A stretch of DNA of 64,000 bases from contig JAURVB010014499.1 of assembly GCA_033002965.1 (NCBI GenBank), positions 62,001 through 126,000 of the forward strand. Reading direction: 5' to 3'. A program made the translations under genes and the position numbers. Shown here one piece after another: positions 25,725 through 37,735 of this stretch. Positions within the stretch are counted from its first letter, which is position 1, and each line of letters opens with the position of its first letter. This stretch comes from Piper betle (taxonomy: Eukaryota > Streptophyta > Magnoliopsida > Piperales > Piperaceae). The notes below the pieces were generated by a model. It was given only the letters and a program-made list of their open reading frames with translations. It searched no databases and was not told the origin of the DNA.

Positions 25725-25930
25725 CAAGAGGCTAGCCTAGCATGGTTGAGTCCCATGCACTCGCCCAGCTTGGTTTAGCCAACTTACTAGCCTAGTTTGG
25801 ATGCTCTCGCTCGACTTGTTGTGGCCAACTTGCTAGCCTAGTCTTGTTGAGTCCATGTACTCATTCGGCTTGCTTTAGCCAGCTTATTCACTTGGCCCAC
25901 TTGAGTCGCAGACTTGTTTAGCCTTGTTAA
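25725..25930. repeat. degenerate tandem repeat, about 55-bp unit
   Basis: Three imperfect units each contain AGCCTAG-TTG, a GAGTCC-TG-ACTCG block and a CTTG-TTTAGCCA-CTTA block. The region is less AT-rich than its surroundings. Confidence 0.55.
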
Positions 25931-27368
25931 GTTAAGCCACTAATTCAAGGCTATTGACTTCGTTAATCAGTTTAACTCTTACTCGACTAGCACAAGTTGA
26001 TCAAACATCTTTTTTGCTTACTTGAATATTGGTCAAGTCTATATTTATAAAAGAGAGTATTTAGATTGAGTTGGTAGATACAACATTTATAGCGTGTGAT
26101 AAATGCTCCTTGAAGTAATTAAACTTGCCAAATCACAATTGTTGTTAAGTGACAGATTTGAAGTCGAAAACCACATACTCCAATAGAGTGAAGGAAAGAT
26201 TTTTGTAAATGAGAATTTCTTTGTAAATTTTTGTACTTCAAAGCATTTATCAATGGAAAGCTAAATTTGTACTATTTTTCTGTGCAAATTTCGTATTGAG
26301 TAGTTTATTTAATTGTGATATATTTTTGTGACAAGTGTGCCTTATTGTAACCTTGAACTCTAATATTTATGTCGCATAAGCCCTCAACGAGCAAGACAAC
26401 AACCCATATTTTCATTTTTTGAGTTTGTGCAAAAGGCCAAATGCGTGCCACAATTTTGCGCAAACAACATATCACACTCTTTGGGTTACAGGTATCTCGT
26501 GGATGATGATGATGATGAGAAGCGGATGGTCATCACTATGATCAAAACTATTTTATTGCCAAAAAATTCCATTTTATTACTGTCTAGAAGGTGAATTAAT
26601 AAATTCTTCTTTGCCTCCGAATGGTTTATGAAAAATTAATAAACATCTAGAAAATAAGCGGAGCATACTAAAAGTTCCTTGATTGACATGAATATTATAT
26701 ATAGTTTGGTAAGGAACAACAAATGTTATTTTTATTGAAGAAATAAGTAGCAATTTTGGAGTATAAGTAGCAATTTTCGGAGTATCAATTTTGGAGTCAT
26801 TTCAAAATATTTTACTCAATTGATAATCTATAAGTAGATCCCCACACATATACTTGATATTACCCCGGAAGATATTAGGTGTACTAATTTAGAGATATCA
26901 CAATGCATCCTTCTATTAAACTTTGTATGGATTGATGGATTTTGGAGAGAGAGAGAGAGAGGAAAAAGAAAAAGAAAAGTGTACTTTTTGGAAAATTGGA
27001 GTGCTTGGATTGAAATAAAAGGGTTGAGATATAAAATAGATTTTCAAAAGACGGGCCCAAGGAAAAATCTCTTCACGAATGATTTCCCCACAAAACTTGC
27101 AAGGAAATGTAAGAAAAGAAAGGTGGCCCTTATTTTACCTTTTATCTTTCAATCTAAACACACGTGAGAAGTAGTACTTTCTTTTTTTTTCTTTTTTTCT
27201 TTCTCAAAATCTTTTCCTTTCCATTATTTCTCTCATAATCTAGCAAACCAAATAGAATAAGAGATCTGTTCTTTGGAATTCTTTTTCTTGGCCCATGAGC
27301 TTAGCCTACATCCAATCTACTCTAAGTTGACCGTCTAGACACTGTTCCATGTTAGTTCTTATACAATT
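25931..27368. other. intergenic, nothing recognised
   Basis: AT-rich sequence; short GATGAT, GAGA and T-rich runs at 26498-26520, 26947-26962 and 27180-27205. No gene or element boundary found. Confidence 0.4.
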
Positions 27369-27450
27369 TGTAATGATTCGACCAAAATAGCTTAATAATT
27401 TATTCAAAAGTGATTAACTAGGTTAAAGATATTAAAGACCTAAACCCAAT
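27369..27450. mobile_element. TRIM-like terminal-repeat fragment
   Basis: It begins ATACAATT|TGTAATGA, the same junction seen beside the second terminal repeat of the 15.5-kb element. It continues with TTCAAAAGTGATTAACTAGG. Similarity fades after about 80 bp, so this is a fragment. Confidence 0.55.
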
Positions 27451-27599
27451 TTTATACATTAATATTTTTCTTTGATTTAGATCCAAACTTGACTGGGACA
27501 CAATTTAAAGAACTCAGACTCGAGCTAAACCCGAACTGATAATACATATATTACATACATTTACATAAAAATATAAAAAAATTAAATATTTTAAGACAA

Positions 27600-28157
27600 T
27601 TATTCTTATTTATAACTAAACATAATATATTTTAGAAGATAAATCATATATATTCCAAAATATATGAAGAAAATTCAAAATTTAAAACAAAAGTTAAATA
27701 ATTTTTGGGTTTGGGGCCTATTGTCATTTGAGATTCAAAGCGAAGACCCAATAGTAAAAAGTTATTAATAAAGACCCGAATATCTAAAGCCATACCCAAT
27801 ATAGTTGGACATCAACCTAATATTTTTAGATTGGATTATCCGGACCTATTGGCAATCCTAATGCCCACTATTACACTATATCTTTCTCAAGTAAGTACTG
27901 AATATGTGAGCCCGACTAAGGTACAAATTGATGTGCCAAGTCATTTCTTCTGGAAAGGGGCTAGATTTGGTTTTGAAAAAGCAAGAGCAAAAGCAAATTA
28001 TTTTGAATTCTTCACGTTAGGGATGATGTATTGGTTCATTAAACTTTAATTATGAAGACTTCAATCAATTCAATAATTTACAACATTTAAATGAAGAAAA
28101 AATATTTGATTTGCATGCACATGATCTAAATGAAGATTTAATGTCAGGTGTGTGTAG
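27600..28157. other. intergenic, nothing recognised
   Basis: AT-rich; the 72-codon open frame at 27831-28049 has no recognisable similarity. Confidence 0.4.
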
Positions 28158-28309
28158 TGTAATGACCCAAACTAAGTACAAATTAATGAACTTAGTCATT
28201 TTAAAAAAATGATTAACTAAAATTGAAATCAAAAGCATATCCTCACTAACATACTAAATCTTATCATGATAGATATTGAATGCAGGACTAACTATTTGAG
28301 GATCTTACA
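28158..28309. mobile_element. solo TRIM-like terminal repeat
   Basis: A 152-bp unit from TGTAATGACCC to GGATCTTACA aligns over its length with the terminal repeats of the 36.3-kb element, including the ATGATTAACTAA and CTTATCATGATAGATATTGAATG blocks. No clear target duplication remains. Confidence 0.65.
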
Positions 28310-29042
28310 CGGATAAATTCTGTCAAAGACTATAATTAATAAATTTTATTTTGTTCAAGACATTGTCAGAAGGGGTATTTAACTGTCTTCGAAAATGAAT
28401 AATCTCATTCATTCGTGATCTGAATCCTTGTTATGTCTATATATGCTCTGTATGCTATATATATTTTACAAGTATAAATCCACATCTAAAAGCTTTTGTA
28501 TTCTAACAATAAATCTTTTTCTTAAAATAATTGGTTACATGTGTTTGGTGTCCACCCAAAAGGCTTTCGTGTTTTATTTGGTTCCAACACTAGTACTAAC
28601 TATGAGAAATCCACCACTCCACGTAATGTGCGAACAACCAAAGTTGTGTACCGTAGTGAGTAGCTAGGTGTGGATAGCTGGGCATGGAGTACACATGGTG
28701 AGCTATAACAATGGGCAAGGAGCCTAACATAGCTAGGTTAATTCACCATTGTGGTGGAGGCTTGACCATATGAACACAAATGGTGCAAACATAACAAATT
28801 GTCAACCACTTAGTTGACAATATATTGGCTCAAATTTTAAACAAAATAAAGGTTGCATCACCATCTAATGAATCTGACTATTCTATTTTTCCTGGGCATT
28901 TTTCAAACATTAAAATAACTGCAAGTGCTGCACTCATTTGTGAAATTGTCCACCCACTTTGGAATGTCTCCAAAATGTCTGATTAATTGTTCATTTTGTA
29001 ATCGTCTTTTTTGATTAAGGATGTTGCAAGACTGACTTTATG

Positions 29043-29067
29043 GCACTACAACAAAATAATAATAACA

Positions 29068-29104
<37 letters not shown>

Positions 29105-29320
29105 TTCTACCCCTAATAAAAAAACCATAGAGCAACAAGTTTCTTTTTTGTCACAGTTTTTCCAACGGTGGAGAAAGAATCTACTATTATATTTATATTT
29201 GTAAGTAAGCATGTACTAGGTTTTTTATTTTTCTCCACACTTAAAACCATGGAGTAACTCTTCGCCGCCTTAATATTTTCACTGCCATATTTTTTCCATG
29301 ATTTTTTAGTCTATTTTAAG
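29043..29320. mobile_element. possible CACTA-type MITE
   Basis: It opens with CACTACAACAAAATAAT and appears to close near TTTTTTAGTC. The interior carries TTTTTCCA-CGGTGGAGAAA and CTCCAC-CCATGGAG blocks reminiscent of the 16.9-kb MITE. An (AAT)n run (29070-29103) lies inside. The right end and target duplication are not secure. Confidence 0.35.
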
Positions 29321-29588
29321 TCTATTGAACTGTATAAAAAAACATAATTTTTTTAAGAGAGATAATCATTCTGTTTAGTTAAGTTGGATCCTTGAGGAGC
29401 TTTATAAACAAAAACGAGCAAGATAAATAATATTCATGTCCTGTGAGATAGAAAAACGAGTTTTCAAACAAAAAATGGATAAATTGTTTTCATGAATATT
29501 ATTGACATGGATATAAGTTTGTGTATAATATTGAGTGATATAATCATTTCTTCAATAGTGATAATAATGCCCACTAAAAGAATTATGA

Positions 29589-29627
<39 letters not shown>

Positions 29628-30540
29628 ATTGTTTTAAATTAATAAAATAAGATTTATACCATCCCACATAGAACCTGACTATTCGCCGGTGGCTTGACTT
29701 ACTACCACAATACAACCATATTTTATCGGGTCAGCTCATTGAATTATTTTGTCATCTTTGGTCAGGGCATGCCCAAGAAATCTAATTCAACTATAATTAG
29801 ATTTGGTAAATTTTACTTTTATCATGAACACCCGTAAAAAATAATATAAAATATAAGTAATTCACCATTTCTATAATTAATTACTAGAAATAATTAAGGA
29901 TTTCAAATCCAAGTTACAATTTTTAATTCTGACAAATTATACTTAATCCTGCTTAACAATAATTAAAATTAAATAGAATCCTGATTAGAGAAGTCTCGTT
30001 AGTTATTAAGTTAAAAAAATTAGTTTGAGTAAAACTTTACATAAAAATTCATCAATTTTTTCACGGGTAATGAGATTTTCCATGGCTGAAATTGATAATC
30101 TCAGTGATTTTATAGTAGTTACAGGAATGTATAATTAGATCTCTATCGTATAAAGTAGAAATAACTATTTCAAATCAGTAAGATTATCAATAATCTCCTT
30201 ACAAAACATCATTAATTAACTTCTTACATCTAAGTAAATATACAAAACATGTTATTTAAAAAATTATAATTATATATTCTAAACAAAGTAACTAATAATA
30301 TTATTAAAAAATCTAAACCTCACCCAAGCATCTTAATATTATGTAATGTAAACTTGAATAATTATATACAAATCTAATAAAATTTATAAGCGAGTTCTCA
30401 ACTAATTAATTAAGAAACTATTGAAGATTCCACTTCTTAATGTTCCTATAAAAAAATCCCCACTAGGCCAAGACTCTTTCAATTTAAGATAAAGCCTCCC
30501 TCACGTTAGAGGAACCGTTTCCAACTCCTTGCCTTCTCTC
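29321..30540. other. intergenic, SAUR upstream region
   Basis: AT-rich with a (TA)n run at 29592-29624. No gene recognised before the SAUR promoter. Confidence 0.4.
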
Positions 30541-30543
30541 TCC

Positions 30544-30555
30544 CTCTACAAATAC
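30544..30555 (+). promoter_or_regulatory. TATA-like element of SAUR gene
   Basis: CTACAAATACAC lies about 200 bp upstream of the start codon. The CTACAAATAC core occurs at the same relative place in the three SAUR copies at 55-63 kb. Confidence 0.55.
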
Positions 30556-30744
30556 ACTAACCATAACCCTCTCCCCCTTTGCACCACCTCCTGATCTGCA
30601 ATTCTGCAATCCACACCCCAAGTCCAACCTCGTTCAATCTCTCTCTTGCCTTCCTCGCTCATAATTCTCTTTGCTCCTCATCTTCTCTTCCTTATAACAC
30701 ATAAACATAATCTCTTCTCAAGATTTTGTATGTGTATGTGGAAG

Positions 30745-31113
30745 ATGAAGGGAGGGTTCAACCTGTACTTTGGGAGCAACCACCATGGGAGTGGGAAGAG
30801 AGAGGTGAGGAAGGGGGAGGTGGCGATAATGGTCGGCCGCGAAGGCGAGGTGCGGCAGCGGTTGATCGTGCGTGTGGCTTACTTGAACCACCCGCTGTTC
30901 TTGAGCCTTCTCAAAGAGGCGGAGGAGGAGTACGGTTTCCAGCACGATGGAGTCATCGCCATCCCTTGCGGCCTCGCCGAGTTTTTGTACGTCAAGGGCA
31001 TCATTGACCTCGAAGCCACCTATTTTCAGGTCCACGGCCACCATCGTCTCCACCACCTTATAGGCTGTTTCAGCGCTTGGTTAGCCCTAAGATCTTTGAT
31101 GATTATAAGCTAG
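30745..31113 (+). CDS. SAUR family protein (auxin-responsive)
   Basis: SAURs are short, usually intronless auxin-induced proteins; many promote cell expansion by inhibiting PP2C.D phosphatases. The 122-residue frame opens MKGGFNLYFGSNHHGSGKRE. It has the SAUR core KGEVAIMVGREGE, VAYLNHPLFLSLLKEAEEEYGF and GVIAIPCGLAEFLYVKGII. The C-terminus is His-rich and extended. The ATG at 30745 aligns with the starts of the other SAURs here; in-frame ATGs at 30730 and 30736 would add up to five residues. It resembles the SAUR32/SAUR71-like clade. Unlike the 55-63-kb copies it lacks the NLHFG duplication, and its leader has no ATG-initiated upstream ORF at the corresponding place. Confidence 0.9.
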   Translation: MKGGFNLYFGSNHHGSGKREVRKGEVAIMVGREGEVRQRLIVRVAYLNHPLFLSLLKEAEEEYGFQHDGVIAIPCGLAEFLYVKGIIDLEATYFQVHGHHRLHHLIGCFSAWLALRSLMIIS

Positions 31114-32101
31114 ACTTGTAATATTGAATATGATATTATCGGTAATAACTTCAATTTCATGTAAAGAATAAGTATTTCATCCTTTTTAGGACCTTCATGT
31201 TGATCTTTTCATTCTAAATTATTTTAATTTGCAAAATAAGTTTGATTAATTGATTTATGCAGTTGATCATAATATTAATGACTTAAATTAGTTGTTTCCC
31301 AGAATTCAATGAGTTAGTGATAAAATATATGAAATTTTCACATTCATGCATTCTGGGTCTTTTGTATTTTGCAGTTTGATCACGGTTGCTGCTTCAGATT
31401 TTGGCTGTTGGAAGGAAACAAAAAGTATATGCGATTAGTTAAATAATTAAGAACTTTCAATTGCTAATTGTGAAATTAGTATTTGATAATTTATTTACTT
31501 TTACCAAACTTTAAAGGGTGGGAACTCGGGCAACCTTTTATTAAAGTTTTTCTATGTGTTATCTGAATGTGGTAGCCAGTTTGTTATAGCCATGTATGTA
31601 TGATATTACATGACACGTATTATAAGGACGACGGGAAGAAGGGTTTATATATTATCAACTACCTATGTATTATATATTTTCTTCACCTGATAAATATTTT
31701 TATTGTTTGCTTGTTTTGATAAAGTAATAATGAATTTTTACAAATTTACAATAAATATATACACTCAATGGTATTTAACAATTATTTCTTCCATTAATTA
31801 GTAACAGATATCTTCATTTTAAAATATTTTTTGTATTTTAATTTCTCTTATATCAAAGTTAAAATGATGAAATAAAGAGCATGAATTATCAGATTAGATA
31901 CATGATCAAACATCGAAATACTATGTTCGAAATTAAACATTATTCAGAAACAAATTTGCAAAACATAAATTAAAAATCGTACCTTTAATTTGTGGCAGGC
32001 AATCAATATTCAAGGGCTGGTAAGAAACAAAGATTAATGTCTCCTCTTCAATTGAAGAACAAGTGGTACTTTGATGTACATTATATATAATTATTTGATC
32101 A

Positions 32102-32160
<59 letters not shown>

Positions 32161-32500
32161 CTTGAGCTTTATCGAAGCCTATCTTTATTCAATTAGTTCC
32201 CCTTTACTCATATCTTGTGACATGAACCCACATGAATAAAGGTAGATTTGAATGCTGGCCACTATGAGAAGTGTAGCTTTAAAAAAAAAATCGACAATAA
32301 CATGCACTTTGTTACATTTGTGGACTGTATATATGATATATAAATGCCGCAAAAGTGGCCATTAATGATGCCCATGGTGTTGATTATTATTATAATTATT
32401 ACTCACTCATAAAAATATAAGTATAGAAAAAAATAGTTTAATTTTTTTTCTAATACTGTTATGCCAACGTCTCAAGTGTCTATGCAACCTTAGATTACAA
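31114..32500. other. intergenic, nothing recognised
   Basis: AT-rich 3' flank of the SAUR with a (TA)n run at 32106-32150 followed by (CA)n. No gene seen. Confidence 0.45.
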
Positions 32501-32519
32501 AATTTAATTTTACAAAATA

Positions 32520-35023
32520 TAATTGCTGCAAAATCCAGGATTTTCACCTGATGGGTATTGTGCTGCTTTGGTTTTAACCCATACCGAGTAGTTGCCGGCC
32601 CTTTTCGTCATGAGTTGTAGATGGTATGGTGTGTTTGAGCGAAGACCCTAGTCTCTTCCAATGTTCCGTTGATCTGGTTGGACCCTATATTTTTAGTTTT
32701 CGGTCTTGTCAAGTCTAGTTAGGTTTAAGACTATGCCCTTACTAGTATAGTTGTTTGCCGTGTGTTTGGAACTCTTTTAGGATACTCCTAGCTCCTACGG
32801 AACTCATGGTACAATTTTTGAGGTTGCCTCAGCTGCCATAAGGTGGAAACCCTACGTGTGTACAACTTGCACTGAGTGTAAGGGCACCCCCCAGCACCCT
32901 TGCACTAACATATGTTAGGGTTAGGGTTTCAAATAAGGGCACAAAGTTATTGGCACAATGCCCTTGTGCCGAAAATCCTGCTCTTTTGGCCAGTGCAAAG
33001 GTGCCCTCGCTAGCGCCCATGCAGCCAGGCCTGCGCTTGCATGTGGTTCGGTTTATGCATTCTAACCTACGTGGTCCGGGTTTTCCGACTTTTCATGATC
33101 CAGCTTGCAAAGTTCAGCACAAGGTGCTGGGAGAGTGCCCTTGAGCTGTGATCTTTTCCCTTTTCTACAAATCTCCCCCTTCTCCCTCATTTTCATCCTT
33201 TTTTCTCCTCGATCCGACGCTAGCCTTGCCCCCTTACCTTCCCTCTTCCTCCATAGCCTTCCTAGCCCTCTCCAAGCCTAGCCAAACCCTAGGGGTCGTA
33301 GGTATGGGAAGCCCTAAGAGACCACCCCTAGCCCTTGTGAGGTAAAAGGTCTCTCCTTTCCCTCCTTCTTGAAGTTTGCAAGTCTGTTTGGTTGTTCTTT
33401 GAGTTTGTATGTATTATTGTGTATTTTTTACATTTATATCCTCATATTAGAGGCATGTTTAACTTAGTTTCATTACATTTTAATGTTTATAAAAATAGTT
33501 ATTATTTTGTAAGCTGTATGTATAGTATGATGCATTGTTTCGGTAGATAATTTGTATCACATGTCGTAGAAGTCCATTTTGCATGATTCTTATTGAATCT
33601 TGTTCATCACTGATAGATCTACAGGTTTTGTTTAGCATTCCTTTCATGATAAAGCTTTTATAATCATGTATGGGAGCCAAAATTAGTGAGAGGTGACGGC
33701 TTTGCTATTTCCAGTAGCCTGTACAATAGATTCCCCAATTTTTTCACCATGTTCTACGTTCTATTTTGCTGCAATATTTTGTATGATTTTAGGTATGCAT
33801 GTTAGCTTATTTGTGGTAAATTACTAAGCTAAGATATCATCATTAAGGGTATGAATAAAACCCCTAATGACTTTCGGTGTATGATGTGTTGTTGATGTGT
33901 CTTGCCATGCTTTGAGATTGTGCTCCTCATTGAGCTTACTAAAAGATTTTCTTAAAATATATAAAACTCACATAAGGACTTGCTAATTGTCTACTGTAAC
34001 TCAGTAAATTTTGGGCTAATTAAAAATCATATTGGTAGTTAGTTAATCCTGTATTCTGGAGTGTGCAGGGGTGAAACCCTAATTTTTTAGCTCTGAATGT
34101 AAAATCCAAAACCCTAGTCATATGGTGATGAAATTGCATGGAAATTTTCCCACACCTTAGGTTTTGTCCCAATAACTTCATATAAAAATTTGGGAGCCTT
34201 TGGCTCATTGGATCTTGTGTTAGGATTTTCCTAAACCTAATAGGTCCACCTAGCTCCAGAACCAACCAAGCCAATGCCTTCCCTTCCTGAGTCCACTCAG
34301 GTCTAAATCCTTGGAGTCTCTAACCTATGAAGAAACCATAGGAAAATTGTTGCGTGACCTATGAATATGGTTCCCAGCACCTTAGTTTGACTTTAGTGAG
34401 TCTAGTTTACCATGTCGGCCCATGGGCAATTAATTGGTAAAATTTGTGTCATACCCTTAGGATTTTAGGATCCACTGGTCCAAATCTCAGCTCATTTGGA
34501 TGTCGCTTGACCCATCCAAAAAATTGTTTGGTCAACCCAGTTAAAACCCTAAGTGTTTGAATTTTCACTAAGTAAACTTGCAACATCCTAAACCCTAATT
34601 AAGTTACCCAATGAAGTTTAATCTGTCATTAAGCAAGTAATTAATTAAGTTGGTTATTTTATTGTTGTGCTTATATGGAGGCTTTGCCTAGTTTTACGTG
34701 TCTTGTTAGTTGGCGAGTGATTAGGGTTTCCTTTTCACTTGTTAGGGCACGTAGAGTGAGTTTGTCGAGTTAAGATGAGAAGCTCGACTCATTCATGTCT
34801 GTAGGATCTTCTATTTTATCCTCTGTTTGGCTTCGTGAAGGAGATTTTACTAAATCGTAGACATAGGACGACATCGGCGGTGTTTTATTGGTTTCCTCTG
34901 ATGCTAGGCTATTTAGTCGAGTTTTCCTACAAATTAATAAAACATCAAGGTTAAGATCCCTTGATTGTTTGCGAACTCAAAAATCTAGAAATCATATGAT
35001 ATAAACTCCCACCCAGGCCGTCA

Positions 35024-35067
<44 letters not shown>

Positions 35068-35950
35068 GTGTAAGTGCGACATATTTTCTATTTTGAATGC
35101 TTTTCTCTCTTCAAAGTTCTCGCTAGTAGTGAAACTCCGGCCATGTTGCTAATAGCATACTGCGCATGTGCCTTGCACCGCAAGATTGGGCATCTGGTCT
35201 AGTGGTGTCGTAGTTAATCCATCACCGATTAATTGCGTGATGAGTTATTGTGTTATTCTGGTGTTTCAGTGAATTCCTTGTAGGTGTTGAGACACCCATA
35301 TGCTAGTATTATTTTACCAGTAGTTATTTTAGACTAGTAATCAACTTGTTGATTACTTATATTTTTCCTATATATATGTAGGTGAGTATATGCGTTGGTG
35401 GCCAATATAGATGGACGGATCGACAGGCTGACGGAGTGGGTGCCACCTGTTGTTATTTGTGGCTTATATATTATATTTCTGACGTATTTCTGGCTTTTGC
35501 ACCTATGCTTTTAGTGCATTTGGAAGTATGTAATCAGATCCTCAAGAGGTTTGTATCATGATGTGGGCTGGTGCTCTGAACCTTACTTATGAATGCTTGT
35601 TGCGATGAAGTGTATGGTGTGTAGTATGCCTTATTGGTTAGTATTATTATCATTATTATTGCCTTGAAGGGTATTAACTTGGGGCACTCTAATGATCGTA
35701 TGTAGAGTGTGTAAGCCTTAAAGTCTTGGAACATGATGAGGAATATACCAAGTACACTAGAACTATTTGGTTGTAGTTGTGAGTGTGTTAGAGTAATATG
35801 GGTTGGAGGAGCTTACAGTTCTTGTCGCATGAAGAGCCCACGTGAAGTCTGAGTGCTAGGGTATGGTGCCCTGGTAGTCTATGATATCTCTTTGTATTTT
35901 AATTTCTATTACGAGCATGTAAAACAGGTAACCGCAACTCTTGCTTTAAT
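32520..35950. mobile_element. probable decayed Ty3-type LTR region
   Basis: GC content is higher than in the flanks, with a pyrimidine-rich leader-like stretch (33150-33350). It also has sequence organised like the 37.7-kb LTR: a TTAATAA...AAGGTTAAGATCCCTTGA block near 34937, a (TA)n run, and a late TATATATGTAGGTGAGTAT block near 35370. The ends and target duplications could not be fixed. The open frames at 32950-33345 show no recognisable protein. Confidence 0.35.
35188..35206 (+). other. tRNA-Pro-like 5' segment
   Basis: Nineteen bases, GGGCATCTGGTCTAGTGGT, match the acceptor/D-arm start of plant tRNA-Pro including the A box. The anticodon arm and T arm do not follow, so it is not a tRNA gene. 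It could be a tRNA fragment, the head of a tRNA-derived SINE, or chance. Confidence 0.35.
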
Positions 35951-36300
35951 GCGTGCTAAGTTCCACATTATCTAATTAATAAGATATCTAACCTAATTAC
36001 TGGAATTATTTAAGAATTAGATCCTGCACTCCAAAAATCTCAACCTCTTAACTACACTTGGGTGTGCCTCTTCTGTAGTTCAAAATGACCATCAACATTG
36101 ATTAAAATTACCCTCATAGTTGTTGGGGAAGTGCTCCATCTCCCATGACTCGGAATACTCATGTTAGGAACCTTAAGTTTAGTGGCCTTATTATGGTAGC
36201 ATGATTAATATGCATTTTGAATGAAAGTCTTATAAGGTGTTTGTCTAAAGCCTCTTTGAGGGTTTTTGCACGATAGTAGTTTAACGAATAACTTCTGAAC

Positions 36301-36762
36301 TGTAATGACCCAGCCTAAAGTGCAACATAATATGATATTTCATCTCTTCAAAAGTGGTTAACCAAGTTTAAGAACTATAGTTCATTCCCACTTATAAACA
36401 TGATCTTATCCTAGTAGGTATTAAATGTGGGACTAAGTTGAGGGATCTCACAACCCACCCACCTTAGGAAATTTCGTCCCTGAAATTCCTACACTTTGCT
36501 CATTGCTAGCCACAACCCATGACCTTCTTTGGCCCGTGATCTGCAGCCTAGCCAATGTCCTTAGCTAACCTGCCATCTAATATAGAACAACCAGGCTTTT
36601 ATACTATTTGTAACGACACAACCCAAAGTGTAATGTAATTGGCCTAAGTCATCTTTTTAAAAGTGGTTAACCAAGTTTTTTGATTTGTAGTTCGTTCCCA
36701 CTTATAAACATGATCTTATCCTAGTAGGTATTCGATTTGAGACTAAGTTGAGGGATCTCACA
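36301..36762 (-). mobile_element. TRIM-like element with two direct terminal repeats
   Basis: Two direct repeats of about 153 bp (36301-36452 and 36609-36762) run TGTAA...CTCACA and share long identical blocks such as ATAAACATGATCTTATCCTA. The 156-bp interior has no coding capacity. Read on the minus strand, the repeats run TGTGAG...TTACA. The interior then starts with a degraded primer-site-like AATAGTATAAAAGCC and ends with a purine-rich AAGGTGGGTGGGT before the other repeat. This is the layout of a terminal-repeat retrotransposon in miniature. The flanks show no target duplication. Confidence 0.75.
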
Positions 36763-37221
36763 ATATTATAAAACCCTGAAAATAACTATGTTATTTTATA
36801 TAGGTTTTGTAAATCTTGGAACAACTCTTAAATATTATTTAATTAAATTAATTCTTGGGAATTAATATCATAAATTAGTAATTATTACCTTTAGCGCATT
36901 GGTACAGTGATATTTATGGATTGTTTCAAATAAGTTTTGTTTATTATATTTTATCTTATTCTTTTAATTTTTTCCTTTTCGATCGAATAATGTTTAACTA
37001 CAGGTCGAACCTGTTGACCTTGGGTTGGTAGCGGCTATGGTCTTTTGGGTAGGTTGACATGGTGTGTAAGGATGGAGTTTTGGTTGAGAGTTGAAGATAA
37101 GGGGAAGACTTTGTATCCCCATATTGTTGGACGTGGAAGATTTTTGGGATTGGGAGTTGTAAGTGTGATTTGATTTCCAAAACTCTTTTATCTTCCTATA
37201 TAGTAGGCTTGTCTTTTTGAT

Positions 37222-37539
37222 GGGTTTTTGTCACTCATTTGCATTGGAAAAACTCAATAGTCATTTTTTTACTTTTTGTTATCACACTAATGGTTAGTAT
37301 TCTATATACTTATATATGATTATGTTCTTTTTTATAGAAGTTTCATGTAGTGACTTATTAAATTCCATACATATTCTTCTATATAACAGAGAATTCTTTT
37401 GATGTTAAATAAAACATCTTCTTTATAGTTTGTGAGCACATTTAGCTTACAAAGAGAGGGCTTTATAGAAGTTAATCAAGTAGCTTTAGGGAAAATATAT
37501 TCTTTATGTTGATTTCCCTAGAGCATCTATTTTTCAACA
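37222..37539. mobile_element. degenerate relative of the 22.9-kb solo LTR
   Basis: Shared landmarks run in the same order as in 22920-23530: CATT-GAAAAACTCAAT, ATCACACTAATGGTTA, CTTCTATATAA-AGAGAATTCT, GTGAGCACATTTAGCT and GCATCTATTTTTCAACA. About 250 bp of the right-middle part are missing. The TATA region is preserved only loosely. Confidence 0.65.
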
Positions 37540-37735
37540 CTTTTTCCCTCTAGTATCGTCTCTTTCATGTTGGGAGCTTCTCCATCTTCTCTCGTGTATA
37601 TGTACACCTCTCTTCTTCCTCTCGCATGCATCTATAGTGTTTGTATTTTTTTTAAAAAGTTTTGGGTTTGATTAATGAATGATTAAATAATAATTAATTC
37701 ATAATGAATTCAAATTGAATTGAATTGAATCAAAT

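Noticed and set aside
29065..29103. CRISPR-like regular repetition
   Set aside because: It is a simple AAT microsatellite with no spacers; no CRISPR array expected or seen in this plant sequence.
35188..35260. tRNA-Pro gene
   Set aside because: Only the first 19 bases match; no anticodon arm, T arm or 3' acceptor strand follows.
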